Shown: positions 24,087-32,601, counted from the first letter of the stretch. The stretch is 37,372 nt of DNA from an uncultured Candidatus Poseidoniales archaeon (GCA_905181785.1 CAJIZC010000031.1:1-37372), one strand, 5' to 3'. A program made the numbers and translations. Notes: generated by a model not told the origin, from the letters alone.

Positions 24087-25352
24087 ATGCACATTGCAAT
24101 GGTGTCCGGTGAATACCCTCCACGGTGGGGGGGGATCGGTTCCGTTGTCTTCCATTTGGCTGGCCATTTGGCAGCGCGTGGTCATAGCATCACCATCATC
24201 ACCCGTGCACACAAGGGCCGTGCACCCGCTCAACAAGGCGTCACTGTGATTGAGGTTCCATGGTTGAAAGCCCCAATGGCCTTCACCCGTTCATATGGAA
24301 AACATGCTCTACGTGCCTTGAAACAACTGCATCTCAGCGCCCCTATTGACGTGGTTCACACCTTGTTGCCTCTCGTGAGTTGGAAGCGAAAGGAATTCCA
24401 ATGGATTGAAGCCAACATCGCTCCAGTCGTTTCAGCCCTCAATGGCAGTTGGATTGGCGAGCGAGAAGGCATGAAGCTGGCAGCCAAGCACCGCGAATCT
24501 GCAACGTGGAAGAACCCGAACGATTTGGCAATTTTGACGACAGGTGGCTGGTACGCTCGTTACGAGCAGGCCGGGATTGATGGCTCTTCGGTCAGCGTAG
24601 CGATCAGTGAATCGACAAAAGAGGAGTTCAAGCGTTGGTACGCCCCACCTGAAGGTTGGCGGTGTGAGACGATTTTGTACGGAGTCGATCACCTTGTGTT
24701 CCGACCGAGCAACACAGACGATGAAGAAGAGCAATTGGCTCATGAAGCGTTGAGGAAAAAGTACGACGCTGCAGATGAAGATGCCCTCTGTGGCCGTCCA
24801 TCCAAATCCACGCCCCTCTTGTTGGCGGTCGGCAGGCTTGTGGCGCGAAAAGGTCACCGAACCCTGTTGCGGGCAATGCCAGAAATCCTTGAACAGCACC
24901 CAGGCACAAGGCTGTGCATCATTGGACGCGGCCATATGGCGAAGACCTTGTTGAAGCAAGCAAAGCAGTTAGGCGTTGGCCATGCGGTGTTTATTCAACC
25001 CGGCATGTCGTTTGAAGACTTAGCACAGCATTTCCGTTCAGCAGATTTAGTGGTTTACCCTTCCTACTATGAGGGTCAAGGGCTCATTCCTTTGGAAGCT
25101 TTAGCCAGCGGTACACCCGTTGTCACGGTGGACCAAGCCCCACTCACTGAAATGATTGACAAAACCGTTGGTGAACTGTTCACAACCGGAGACTCAAGCG
25201 ATTTAGCGAAAGCCGTTTGCCGCTCGCTAAACGATCCTGACGGGCGTGTTGAACAGGCTGAACGCGGCAGGGAACGTGTTCTCTCGATGTACACCTACGA
25301 ACACAACGCAGAAGCCTATGAGGCAATTTACGCTTCTTTGGTTGCCCAATAA
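24087..25352 (+). CDS. GT4-family (GT-B fold) glycosyltransferase
   Basis: The 421-residue protein starts at ATG 24087 (MHIAMVSGEYPPRWGGIG), the usual glycine-rich acceptor-side loop of GT4 enzymes. The C-terminal nucleotide-sugar domain shows LLAVGRLVARKGHRTLLRAM, LCIIGRG, and the EX7E motif Glu329-Glu337 (EGQGLIPLEALASGTPVV). Retaining transfer of a hexose from a nucleotide sugar is the family activity; the sugar and acceptor cannot be predicted. An extra segment around residues 215-240 (DDEEEQ to LCGRPS) is an insertion in the inter-domain region. It is divergent from the GT2 gene, which suggests a shared glycan pathway. Confidence 0.9.
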   Translation: MHIAMVSGEYPPRWGGIGSVVFHLAGHLAARGHSITIITRAHKGRAPAQQGVTVIEVPWLKAPMAFTRSYGKHALRALKQLHLSAPIDVVHTLLPLVSWKRKEFQWIEANIAPVVSALNGSWIGEREGMKLAAKHRESATWKNPNDLAILTTGGWYARYEQAGIDGSSVSVAISESTKEEFKRWYAPPEGWRCETILYGVDHLVFRPSNTDDEEEQLAHEALRKKYDAADEDALCGRPSKSTPLLLAVGRLVARKGHRTLLRAMPEILEQHPGTRLCIIGRGHMAKTLLKQAKQLGVGHAVFIQPGMSFEDLAQHFRSADLVVYPSYYEGQGLIPLEALASGTPVVTVDQAPLTEMIDKTVGELFTTGDSSDLAKAVCRSLNDPDGRVEQAERGRERVLSMYTYEHNAEAYEAIYASLVAQ

Positions 25353-25392
25353 GCCCTCGATTGACGCTGAGTGGGAACCTCCAAAGAGAATG

Positions 25393-25408
25393 GAAGGTAC
25401 CCACCTTC
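25393..25408 (+). repeat. hairpin immediately before the BNR-protein start codon
   Basis: GAAGGT and ACCTTC with a four-base ACCC loop end directly at ATG 25409. In RNA it could mask the start codon; it might also be chance. Confidence 0.25.
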
Positions 25409-27148
25409 ATGGCAGAGGATGCGATTCTTGTTCAATCCCCTCAAACCGAGGCTTCGTCTACGGCTTCGAGTGCGGCTAAGGAACTCAACATGGCGATTGG
25501 CGCCACCATCGCTGTGGCCCTCATCGCCTTGCTTCTTTCAGCCCTCTGGGGCACATCAATCGCGAACGGTCTTAATCCAGCCGAAGCGCAAGAAAATTTG
25601 GTCGGCGATCAAGTCTACTTCTCTTGGAGCGAGCCAGAATACATGCCCCGCCACGAGGAATGCATCGACCCTGACAACGGGCAAGATGCGGGCTATGAAG
25701 GCTATGGCATTGGCTATGAGCCAAGCCTTTCAATCGACAAGCAAGGCAACCTCTTCGTCACCGCTCACAAAGATTTGCGTTGGGGAGGCGAAGGCAACCC
25801 GTTCGCTCCCGTCATCGGTGGAGATTTAGATCAGTGGTACGCTTGTGAAGATGGAGAAATGACTTCGTGGGATTATTGGGCCTCATGGTTCTGGATTTCC
25901 AACGATGGTGGCGAAACGTGGGGCCACGGCGATAACTTCGAACCAACACCAGGCCCAATGACCAATTCCATTCTTGGGTCCGTTGCTGGTTCAGGATCAG
26001 AATGCCTCGGCGACGAAGGCGATATTGCCGTCGACGCCAACGATGTGGTTTACTTCCTCGATACCACATTGGAAGACAACTGGTGGCACATGTTTGAAGA
26101 CGGTGGAAACACCTACATTTCACCAACCGTTTGCGAACGCATGCAAACCATGGCTGCAGATGACAGGCCGTGGGTTGCAGCACAAGGCGATGGCATCATT
26201 CACTACCTCGGCAATTCGGGGGCAAGTCCTCCTGAATGCACCGGTGATTCAGGGCGATATTGGTACTACCATTCCGAAACGGGGAGAGCTCCCTATTCAC
26301 AATGCTACGCTATGCCAGGAGGTTGGTCGACCATCTCTGCTCAAAACGACGGCCCGCATGTGTTCGTGGCTCAAGAAGATGCGGACTCTGCAAGTGGGCA
26401 CGTGCAAGTGCGTGTCAGTGCAGACTATGGCCGAGGAACAGGACCCGGGCCAGGCGAAGGCACTTGGCAAAGCCCCGTTGAAGTTGGACCCCGAGAAGGC
26501 AATTGTCCAGAGGGGTACCCCGTTGTCAACAACAACGAAGGCGGCATGGTTGTTGTTGCTTGGGCGGATTGTCCAAATGGAAACACAGGCGCTTGGGAAT
26601 TGAGGGTTGCTGTTTCTTACGATAACGGCAGCGCTTGGTCAAGTTGGAATGCAACCGCGTTTGACCGTGGGATTCAGATGTATCCCTTCGTTTCAATTTC
26701 TGAAGATCAAGTGGTCAGTCTAGCGTTCTATGGTTTAGATTTTGATCAAAACAATTCCGAAGATGGCTATGTTGCAGGCAAGGATTGGTACCTGTATGCA
26801 GGCGCTCTTCACCACCCAATGGAAGGGGATGTTTGGGATTTCAAAATCGTCGATCCAACCCCCCTTCACACCGTTACTGATTACGAAGAAAGCAGTGGCG
26901 ATACGCACGCTTTGCATGATTTCTTTGAGACCGTCACATCGCCAGACGGTTCTTGGATTGGTATTGCCTACCAAGAAAACGTCGGGCTTCACCCGTTCGA
27001 AGAAAATGAAGAACAACGGTACATTAAGTTCGTTCGTGGCGACATCGCTTCAGCACACAGCGTGGTCAACAGTGGCTCAGAAAGCGGCATGAGCATGCCG
27101 TTCTTTTCTGCAGATGAGTTGATTCTCGCAGCGCGCTATCTGTCTTGA
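25409..27148 (+). CDS. membrane-anchored BNR/sialidase-fold surface protein
   Basis: The 579-residue protein starts at ATG 25409 (MAEDAILVQS). A membrane helix at about 28-50 (MAIGATIAVALIALLLSALWG) after a cytosolic leader makes it a type II protein facing outward. The ectodomain reads as a beta-propeller: PSLSIDKQGNLFVTAHKD, a clear Asp-box SNDGGETW (164-171), DIAVDANDVVYFLD, ADDRPWVAAQGDGIIHY, a second Asp-box-like YDNGSAWSSW, and SPDGSWIGIAYQE. These are hallmarks of BNR-repeat and sialidase-like proteins. I do not see the arginine triad needed to call it a sialidase. The region is rich in Trp and Gly and has several cysteines. It lies 56 bases after the GT4 gene on the same strand. Confidence 0.82.
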   Translation: MAEDAILVQSPQTEASSTASSAAKELNMAIGATIAVALIALLLSALWGTSIANGLNPAEAQENLVGDQVYFSWSEPEYMPRHEECIDPDNGQDAGYEGYGIGYEPSLSIDKQGNLFVTAHKDLRWGGEGNPFAPVIGGDLDQWYACEDGEMTSWDYWASWFWISNDGGETWGHGDNFEPTPGPMTNSILGSVAGSGSECLGDEGDIAVDANDVVYFLDTTLEDNWWHMFEDGGNTYISPTVCERMQTMAADDRPWVAAQGDGIIHYLGNSGASPPECTGDSGRYWYYHSETGRAPYSQCYAMPGGWSTISAQNDGPHVFVAQEDADSASGHVQVRVSADYGRGTGPGPGEGTWQSPVEVGPREGNCPEGYPVVNNNEGGMVVVAWADCPNGNTGAWELRVAVSYDNGSAWSSWNATAFDRGIQMYPFVSISEDQVVSLAFYGLDFDQNNSEDGYVAGKDWYLYAGALHHPMEGDVWDFKIVDPTPLHTVTDYEESSGDTHALHDFFETVTSPDGSWIGIAYQENVGLHPFEENEEQRYIKFVRGDIASAHSVVNSGSESGMSMPFFSADELILAARYLS

Positions 27149-27165
27149 GAAGCGAATTTTCAATT

Positions 27166-27178
27166 CACCCGTAGGGTG
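27166..27178 (+). repeat. small hairpin upstream of the calcium-loop repeat gene
   Basis: CACCC-GTA-GGGTG is a perfect five-base hairpin 61 bases before ATG 27227 and 17 bases after the previous stop. It is followed by CATGACGGGTA (27184-27194). A similar arrangement lies upstream of the gene at 32725. It could equally mark the 3' end of the BNR gene transcript. Confidence 0.3.
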
Positions 27179-27197
27179 TTGTGCATGACGGGTAGTG

Positions 27198-27204
27198 TTC
27201 ATTA
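27198..27204 (+). promoter_or_regulatory. candidate TATA box (TTCATTA) for the calcium-loop repeat gene
   Basis: Centred 26 bases before ATG 27227. Confidence 0.36.
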
Positions 27205-27226
27205 GCACACCGCCACTTGGGCAACC

Positions 27227-29773
27227 ATGCTCGCAAAGCGTGTGCTCGCCCTCTGGCTCGCCGCGCTGCTGCTATGCACCTTGCCACCGGTCCAAGCGGA
27301 CAACGATATTCAAAGCGCTACGCCCCTCACGGATGGAGTGACGTCCAGCGGTTATGTCTGCGATCCGGATTGCGATGCTGGCAACGATCAGGCCGACTAT
27401 TGGAAGGTTGAGGCGAAGAAAGGCGACATCGTACAAATCTCATTCTCCGGCACCATGAACGGTCCGGCTTGGTGGTGCCCGGGCGATGGCTGGATGGGGC
27501 GTGTTTCTCTGCTTAACCCTCAGGGCGGAACCATTGTCGATGCCTATGTCGACGATAACGCTGCATCCAAGACGCTCTCGACCACCGTGTCCACTCAGAG
27601 TTATGTCTATGTCAAAATCAAGGCTGATGACTCGTGGTGCAACGATGGTTATGATTACACCATCACACCGTCCATTGACAAAACCAATCGAGACAGCGAT
27701 GAAGACGGGTTTGTCGATATCGATGACGACTGCGACGACACAGTTGGTTCTTCCTCGAACGACCGAAAAGGTTGCATCGATACCGATGGCGACGGTTGGT
27801 CCGACCCAGACACCAGTTGGTTGGCACAAAACGGGGCGGACGCATTTTATCTCGAACCAACTCAATGGCTCGATAGCGATAACGACAATTACGGCGACAA
27901 CCTTGACGGCTATCAGGGCGACCACTGCCCGTACCGACGAGGCTATTCGACCATGGATCGGTTCGGATGCCTTGATTCGGATGGCGATGGATTTTCCGAT
28001 GAAGACCCAGGTGGCCTCGACGGCGTAACGGCTTGGTACGCCCATCCGACTGGCATGGGCGATGCTTTCCCGCTTGACAGCACGCAGTGGAACGACACCG
28101 ACGCTGATGGTTATGGAGACAATTGGGCTGACGACGACTGGAACATGACCCGTGAAGCATGGGGGATTGGCATCCATGTCTACAACGCAACCATGCCGGA
28201 TGCGTGCCCGTTTATCACAGGGTCATCAAGCGGCGATCGATACGGTTGCACCGATACAGATGGCGATTCATACTCCGATGGCGATGTCAATTGGACCATC
28301 AGCAACGGTTCTGACGCCTTCCCTCTGGAAGATTCACAGTGGCGCGACCGTGACTTTGACGGTTGGGGCGACAACCAAACTGAGGGGGCAAACCTCGTTG
28401 ATGATTTCCCAGATAACCCAACACAGTGGTTGGACACCGATGAAGACGGCTGGGGTGACAACCGAACCTACGGCGCCTCTCAAGTCGATGATTTCCCATT
28501 CGTCCCCTCGCAGTATCGGGACACCGACGGCGACGGTTACGGCGATAATCTCGAAGGATATGAGGGCGATGTATGCGTATTTTCTTCCCCTGAGGAAGTT
28601 GAATCAGGTTGGATTTCCTACGCCGACCGCTTAGGTTGCCGAGACACTGATAAGGATGGATTTTCAAACCCAACAGACGATTGGATTGCTCATCCAGCAG
28701 GCTTTTCTGACGCCTTTCCCGAAGATTCGAGTCAATGGTACGACACCGATGACGACGGCTATGGGGACAACACCGAGTACTTCGACGGCCAAACCTTCAG
28801 AGATGCTTACCGCGGCGATGGATGCAAAACCACAGAAGGTTCCTCCACGTTTGATCGATGGGGCTGCCCAGACAGCGACCAAGACGGCTGGTCCGACCCA
28901 ACGAGCGCATGGCTTGCAAGCCCTGGAGGGCGCGGCGATGCTTGGCCAATGGACCCGACTCAATGGCATGACATCGATGGCGATGGCCGCGGTGACAACC
29001 CACGCGGCACCACCGCTGATGTATGCCCCGACCAGGCCGGCACTTCAGTCGGGCCTTCTTCAGGTGGAGACCGTTGGGGCTGTGCAGATACAGACGGTGA
29101 TGGCTGGTCGGATTTAGGCGATGCTTTCATCCACGAACCAACCCAATGGCGCGACTCAGATGGCGATGGCTATGGCGACAATGAAGACGGCAACCAAGGC
29201 GATGCTTGCTCTGAAGTCCGAGGCACTTCCATGCTCGACCGACTTGGGTGCAGGGACACCGATGGCGATGGTTGGTCGGATCCAACCGCTTCTTGGGCGG
29301 CTCATCCTGGAGGCACAGCAGACGCATTCCCTACCGAGGCACTGCAATGGCGCGACCTCGATGGCGATGGTTTCGGTGACGTTCCTCTTGGGGCGTTCAG
29401 GGATGATTGTCCAGAGCAGGCCGGTACTTCGAAGCGTGACGTACAAGGGTGCATTGATTCGAACAACGATGGCTGGTCGGATGAATACGGCGAGTTCGCT
29501 GCGGCCGTTGCCATTCTTGGTGAAAGCCCGGAAGCCTCTTGGCTCACATACCTCGTTATTGGTTTAGGATTCATCGCTGGAGCCGGAGCTGCGCTCTTTG
29601 TTCGTTCAGGCAAGGATGATGCAGATCTCGAAGACGCTTTGTTTGAAGAAAAGCAATCTCGGACCCTCGAAGAAATGGGCCAAGAGCTTCCGCTTCCCGG
29701 AATGATTGCCTTGCAAGACCTTCCTCCTTTGCCGATGCCCGCAGGTGCCACGGAGGTGGAACAAGATGTTTGA
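27227..29773 (+). CDS. calcium-loop (thrombospondin type 3-like) repeat surface protein
   Basis: The 848-residue protein has a signal peptide (residues 1-24), a beta-sandwich of the bacterial pre-peptidase type (about 28-145, DQADYWKVEAKKGDIVQISF with ending YDYTITPSI), then about 600 residues of repeats and a C-terminal membrane helix (about 765-785, WLTYLVIGLGFIAGAGAALFV) with a 60-residue acidic tail. The repeat unit is about 60-70 residues and holds two Asp-rich calcium loops: one follows Gly-Cys (GC-D-DGDGWSD, eight copies) and one follows Gln-Trp/Tyr (QW-D-DGDGYGDN, nine copies), joined by 'DAFP' and 'DxCP' linkers. Calcium binding is expected from the DxDxDG pattern. Eight bases overlap the next gene. 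Confidence 0.9.
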   Translation: MLAKRVLALWLAALLLCTLPPVQADNDIQSATPLTDGVTSSGYVCDPDCDAGNDQADYWKVEAKKGDIVQISFSGTMNGPAWWCPGDGWMGRVSLLNPQGGTIVDAYVDDNAASKTLSTTVSTQSYVYVKIKADDSWCNDGYDYTITPSIDKTNRDSDEDGFVDIDDDCDDTVGSSSNDRKGCIDTDGDGWSDPDTSWLAQNGADAFYLEPTQWLDSDNDNYGDNLDGYQGDHCPYRRGYSTMDRFGCLDSDGDGFSDEDPGGLDGVTAWYAHPTGMGDAFPLDSTQWNDTDADGYGDNWADDDWNMTREAWGIGIHVYNATMPDACPFITGSSSGDRYGCTDTDGDSYSDGDVNWTISNGSDAFPLEDSQWRDRDFDGWGDNQTEGANLVDDFPDNPTQWLDTDEDGWGDNRTYGASQVDDFPFVPSQYRDTDGDGYGDNLEGYEGDVCVFSSPEEVESGWISYADRLGCRDTDKDGFSNPTDDWIAHPAGFSDAFPEDSSQWYDTDDDGYGDNTEYFDGQTFRDAYRGDGCKTTEGSSTFDRWGCPDSDQDGWSDPTSAWLASPGGRGDAWPMDPTQWHDIDGDGRGDNPRGTTADVCPDQAGTSVGPSSGGDRWGCADTDGDGWSDLGDAFIHEPTQWRDSDGDGYGDNEDGNQGDACSEVRGTSMLDRLGCRDTDGDGWSDPTASWAAHPGGTADAFPTEALQWRDLDGDGFGDVPLGAFRDDCPEQAGTSKRDVQGCIDSNNDGWSDEYGEFAAAVAILGESPEASWLTYLVIGLGFIAGAGAALFVRSGKDDADLEDALFEEKQSRTLEEMGQELPLPGMIALQDLPPLPMPAGATEVEQDV

Positions 29774-31085
29774 ACTTCAGAGGCGAAGCGTGCTGATGTT
29801 GTTGATTCTCACCTGCAGCATGGTAGCACCACTCGGATTGAGCCTCACAGCATCAGCCGAATCCTCTGCCGTTGATGACGCGCTTGAAGCGGAAGGATTG
29901 AACCTCATTGCACTTCGAAACGATACCTTGGATTTGAACCAAGACGGGGAACCTGACGCCATTCGAGTTGTGGTCATCATGAACACCACCAACGACTTCA
30001 CCAACATTGAACTTCGCTTGTACGGTGTTCACAAAGATCGTGAAGTTCATGACAGCCGCAGCATGTCTTTTTCCGGACAATCAAACGCCAGCCTCGTCTA
30101 CGATGCTTGGGCGCAGGGCGAGCATGCGTTGCGTCTTGAATTCGTCAACCAAGACGGTGAAACAATCACCACGGTTCAATTGCCGACTTACGTGCTTCGT
30201 CCCGCTCTGAAAACCCCTCAAATCACCCTCGACTTGGATGCACCTGCTTGGATTGAAACAGGCGACGCATGCATGATTGACCGGGTGTTTGCTGATGAAA
30301 CAGGGCCACGATATGCAGCGGAAGGTGTTCGAACATTTACCGGAGCCCCCTTCACCGTGCTTGACAACCAATCAGCCCTCAATTGTTCTCGTTGGCCAGC
30401 CGGCGAATACATGCTGAAGGAAGCCTATCGAAACGACCTAGGTCAGACGGCTGAATCTTGGCTCAACATTACCATTCACAATCGACCAGCTCCCGCCTTT
30501 TCGCTCGATGTCCGCGGCGATGGCAACTCCACTGATACCCCGTGCCTGATCACCTTGGTCCCGAACATGGCGGGTGTTGACTTCACCACGTTTGACAAGA
30601 TTTGGGCCGTTCAAGGCAACCAACAACCTGGTACTTCCAGCGACACCTATGATTGTTCAGTGCTGCCCGCAGGTGTCCATCTGATCAGCCTCGAAGTAAT
30701 CAACAATGAACAAATTCGGACCATCCACGGCCTTAACCTCGTCCGGTCACCCGGTGCCAACCTCACCGCCGATGAATCCGCAGCCCTTCCAAGCCGTTCA
30801 TTTGGTGAAGAAACAGACACGGAATCGGTTGGGTGGTATTCAATCAGTGCGCTTGGTTTGATTGTCGCCTTCATCGTCTTTTTCATGCTTGTAAGGGTCA
30901 AGGAAGAAGGTGAACAACCAGCCTTGCGATCGCTCGGCCCTACGCCAACGATTCTGCCCGATGGTTCACCCGATCCGCAAGGCATGCCGACCACAACCGA
31001 CGACAGCGGCACCCTTTGGCGCCAACAACCGGATGGGGCAATGGATTGGTGGGATCAGGATTTGCGTATTTGGCACAAGTGGTGA
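29766..31085 (+). CDS. single-span surface protein with Trp-rich tail, partner of the repeat protein
   Basis: The 439-residue protein starts at ATG 29766, which overlaps the stop of the repeat protein in ATGTTTGA, so the two are translationally coupled. It has a signal peptide (about 8-33), an ectodomain with a short calcium-like loop (DLNQDGEPDAI) and Ig-like strand patterns with paired cysteines, and a membrane helix at about 358-378 (YSISALGLIVAFIVFFMLV). The tail of about 60 residues ends GTLWRQQPDGAMDWWDQDLR followed by IWHKW, a Trp-dense ending like that of the acidic protein at 2354-3079. No named family is recognised. The DUF4105 gene begins six bases after its stop. Confidence 0.8.
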   Translation: MFELQRRSVLMLLILTCSMVAPLGLSLTASAESSAVDDALEAEGLNLIALRNDTLDLNQDGEPDAIRVVVIMNTTNDFTNIELRLYGVHKDREVHDSRSMSFSGQSNASLVYDAWAQGEHALRLEFVNQDGETITTVQLPTYVLRPALKTPQITLDLDAPAWIETGDACMIDRVFADETGPRYAAEGVRTFTGAPFTVLDNQSALNCSRWPAGEYMLKEAYRNDLGQTAESWLNITIHNRPAPAFSLDVRGDGNSTDTPCLITLVPNMAGVDFTTFDKIWAVQGNQQPGTSSDTYDCSVLPAGVHLISLEVINNEQIRTIHGLNLVRSPGANLTADESAALPSRSFGEETDTESVGWYSISALGLIVAFIVFFMLVRVKEEGEQPALRSLGPTPTILPDGSPDPQGMPTTTDDSGTLWRQQPDGAMDWWDQDLRIWHKW

Positions 31086-31088
31086 GGT
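31084..31088 (+). promoter_or_regulatory. Shine-Dalgarno GAGGT overlapping the upstream stop
   Basis: TGAGGTAAGATG contains the TGA of the previous gene, GAGGT, and the ATG at 31092. It decides that start and supports one operon from 27227 to 31955. Confidence 0.55.
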
Positions 31089-31091
31089 AAG

Positions 31092-31955
31092 ATGGCGCAA
31101 TGGTTGATGATTTTGGCCTATGTGGTGGCTTTCAAAATTTCTTTCATCGTGCTGTGCGTCCTGATCTGGATGATACGAGTTCGCCCCCGCGTCCCCCAGC
31201 TGGATGCCGATTGGAATTCCGATTGTGAAAAAACAACCACTGCAGAAATAGACGGTTCAGTCATTCGTTACTCCGACATCCGGGATTTTTTTTGGCGGAC
31301 CACACGCGATCGAGATGAAGATTGGGCAGATACGCTGGAAGTGAATGCTGATGAGATCAAGGACGTTTGGTTCGTAGTCGACCATTTTCACAGCCTCCAC
31401 GGTATGGCTCACACCTTTCTCACCTTCGAATTCAAGGATGGCACATGCTTGTCATTCTCGTTTGAGGCGCGCCGCAGAAAGGGGCAACGGTATCACCCTT
31501 GGGCAGGTTTTTGGCGGCACTATGAATTGTATTTGTTAGTCGGTTTTGAACGGGATGTCCTTGCTCTGCGCACCAACGGGCGTGGAAATAAGGATTACAT
31601 GTTCCGTGGAATAACGCCTCCGGGCAAAGAAAAGGCGTTGCTGCTAGCGTTGACCAAGAAAGCCAATGGGTTGGCCGAAAAGGGAGAATGGTACCACTCT
31701 TTCCTCACCACATGCAACACCTCAATCGTCGGTATGGTGAACCTCATTACGCCCGGTCGGGTTCCGTTCACGTGGCGAAACTTTTTGCCGGGCTACACCC
31801 CAAAGGCAGCGTACAACCTTGGCCTGATCGAGGATTGGGGCGGCTTTGAATCGACCCTTGAGCGGGCACGGGTTGACGAGCATGCTTCAAAATGGGATGG
31901 CGAAGGATCGTATTCAGAGATGCTCCGTGATTACCTTCCGAAAGGTCCGCTTTGA
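31092..31955 (+). CDS. DUF4105 (Lnb N-terminal periplasmic domain-like) protein with membrane anchor
   Basis: The 287-residue protein has an N-terminal membrane helix (about 5-30) and then a DUF4105 domain (about 36-250). Matching blocks are DADWNSDCE, YSDIRDFFWRT, VDHFHSLHGMAHTFLTFEF (His107), SFSFEARRRKGQRYHPWAGF, FERDVLALRTNGRG and WYHSFLTTCNTSI (Cys208). In bacteria this domain forms part of Lnb, which makes N-acyl lyso-lipoproteins, and has a Cys-His pair. The pair is present here, so it may be an active thiol acyltransferase or hydrolase at the outer face of the membrane. Its archaeal substrate is unknown. It is third in the operon with the calcium-loop protein and overlaps the 3' end of the thiamine pyrophosphokinase gene by 25 bases. 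Confidence 0.8.
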   Translation: MAQWLMILAYVVAFKISFIVLCVLIWMIRVRPRVPQLDADWNSDCEKTTTAEIDGSVIRYSDIRDFFWRTTRDRDEDWADTLEVNADEIKDVWFVVDHFHSLHGMAHTFLTFEFKDGTCLSFSFEARRRKGQRYHPWAGFWRHYELYLLVGFERDVLALRTNGRGNKDYMFRGITPPGKEKALLLALTKKANGLAEKGEWYHSFLTTCNTSIVGMVNLITPGRVPFTWRNFLPGYTPKAAYNLGLIEDWGGFESTLERARVDEHASKWDGEGSYSEMLRDYLPKGPL

Positions 31956-32581
31956 TTTGGTTCAACGCACAAAAGAACGGCACCTTGTTCAACGACGAGC
32001 TTGATTTTCGCGGCAAGGGATTTGTTGTTGAGGCCTCTTGTGCCTGTGGTGAGCGTTTCGTTTTCAAGCACCCATTCACATCCTGTCAATGTGACCCCAT
32101 CTGCTGCACCAAAAGCAAACAAAGAAACTTGGCTGCCTTTTTCTATAGAGTGGAGTTCTATCGCTGAATCTTTCACGCACATAATGCGGGCTCCAGCAGA
32201 ATAAATTGTGGTGTTTTGAGGCGCATCCACCAGGGCGAAATAAGGGGCGATTTGATGGCCTACGGACCCACCTTCCACACCAATGATATCGATTTGCAGC
32301 GGGTCGTGTTGACGGGCATGATCGATTGCTTTGGCTAAATCACTGGAATCTTGGTTTTTCACGCTCAGCCATTCGATGGTTTCCTGTGTTTTTTTCATGG
32401 CTTGTTCAGCAACGCTGTCCATGTCACCAATCACAACATTTGGTTCAAAGCCCCGCTCAAGGCATTGGTGAAAGGCGCCGTCGCATGCGATGATGACATC
32501 AGATCGTTGTTTGAGCGGCTGCCAAACTTGCTCTGAGGGCCACACGCCATCAGCACAAATGAGCCAACGCTTGCCGTTCAT
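31931..32581 (-). CDS. thiamine pyrophosphokinase-like protein
   Basis: It would transfer pyrophosphate from ATP to thiamine to give thiamine diphosphate in the cytosol. The 216-residue protein starts at ATG 32581. Family blocks present are ICADG near the start, VIIACDGAFHQCLERG, PNVVIGDMDSV (ATP/metal site), KNQDSSDLAKAI, then GVEGGSVGHQIAPYFALVD and a beta-sandwich end with TGCEWVLENETL. In the usual 'GGRxDH' motif the Arg and Asp are replaced (GGSVGH), so the substrate could differ; some archaeal relatives act on pterins. I see no TPP riboswitch upstream. It converges with the DUF4105 gene. Confidence 0.83.
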   Translation of the reverse strand: MNGKRWLICADGVWPSEQVWQPLKQRSDVIIACDGAFHQCLERGFEPNVVIGDMDSVAEQAMKKTQETIEWLSVKNQDSSDLAKAIDHARQHDPLQIDIIGVEGGSVGHQIAPYFALVDAPQNTTIYSAGARIMCVKDSAIELHSIEKGSQVSLFAFGAADGVTLTGCEWVLENETLTTGTRGLNNKSLAAKIKLVVEQGAVLLCVEPNQSGPFGR

Positions 32582-32601
32582 GGGTGCACCAGAAGTTCCT
32601 C

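Noticed and set aside
27660-29500. Tandem DNA repeats or CRISPR-like periodicity (GATGGCGATGG runs)
   Set aside because: The periodicity follows the Asp-Gly codons of the calcium-loop repeats; units vary in length and sequence and there are no constant repeats with spacers.
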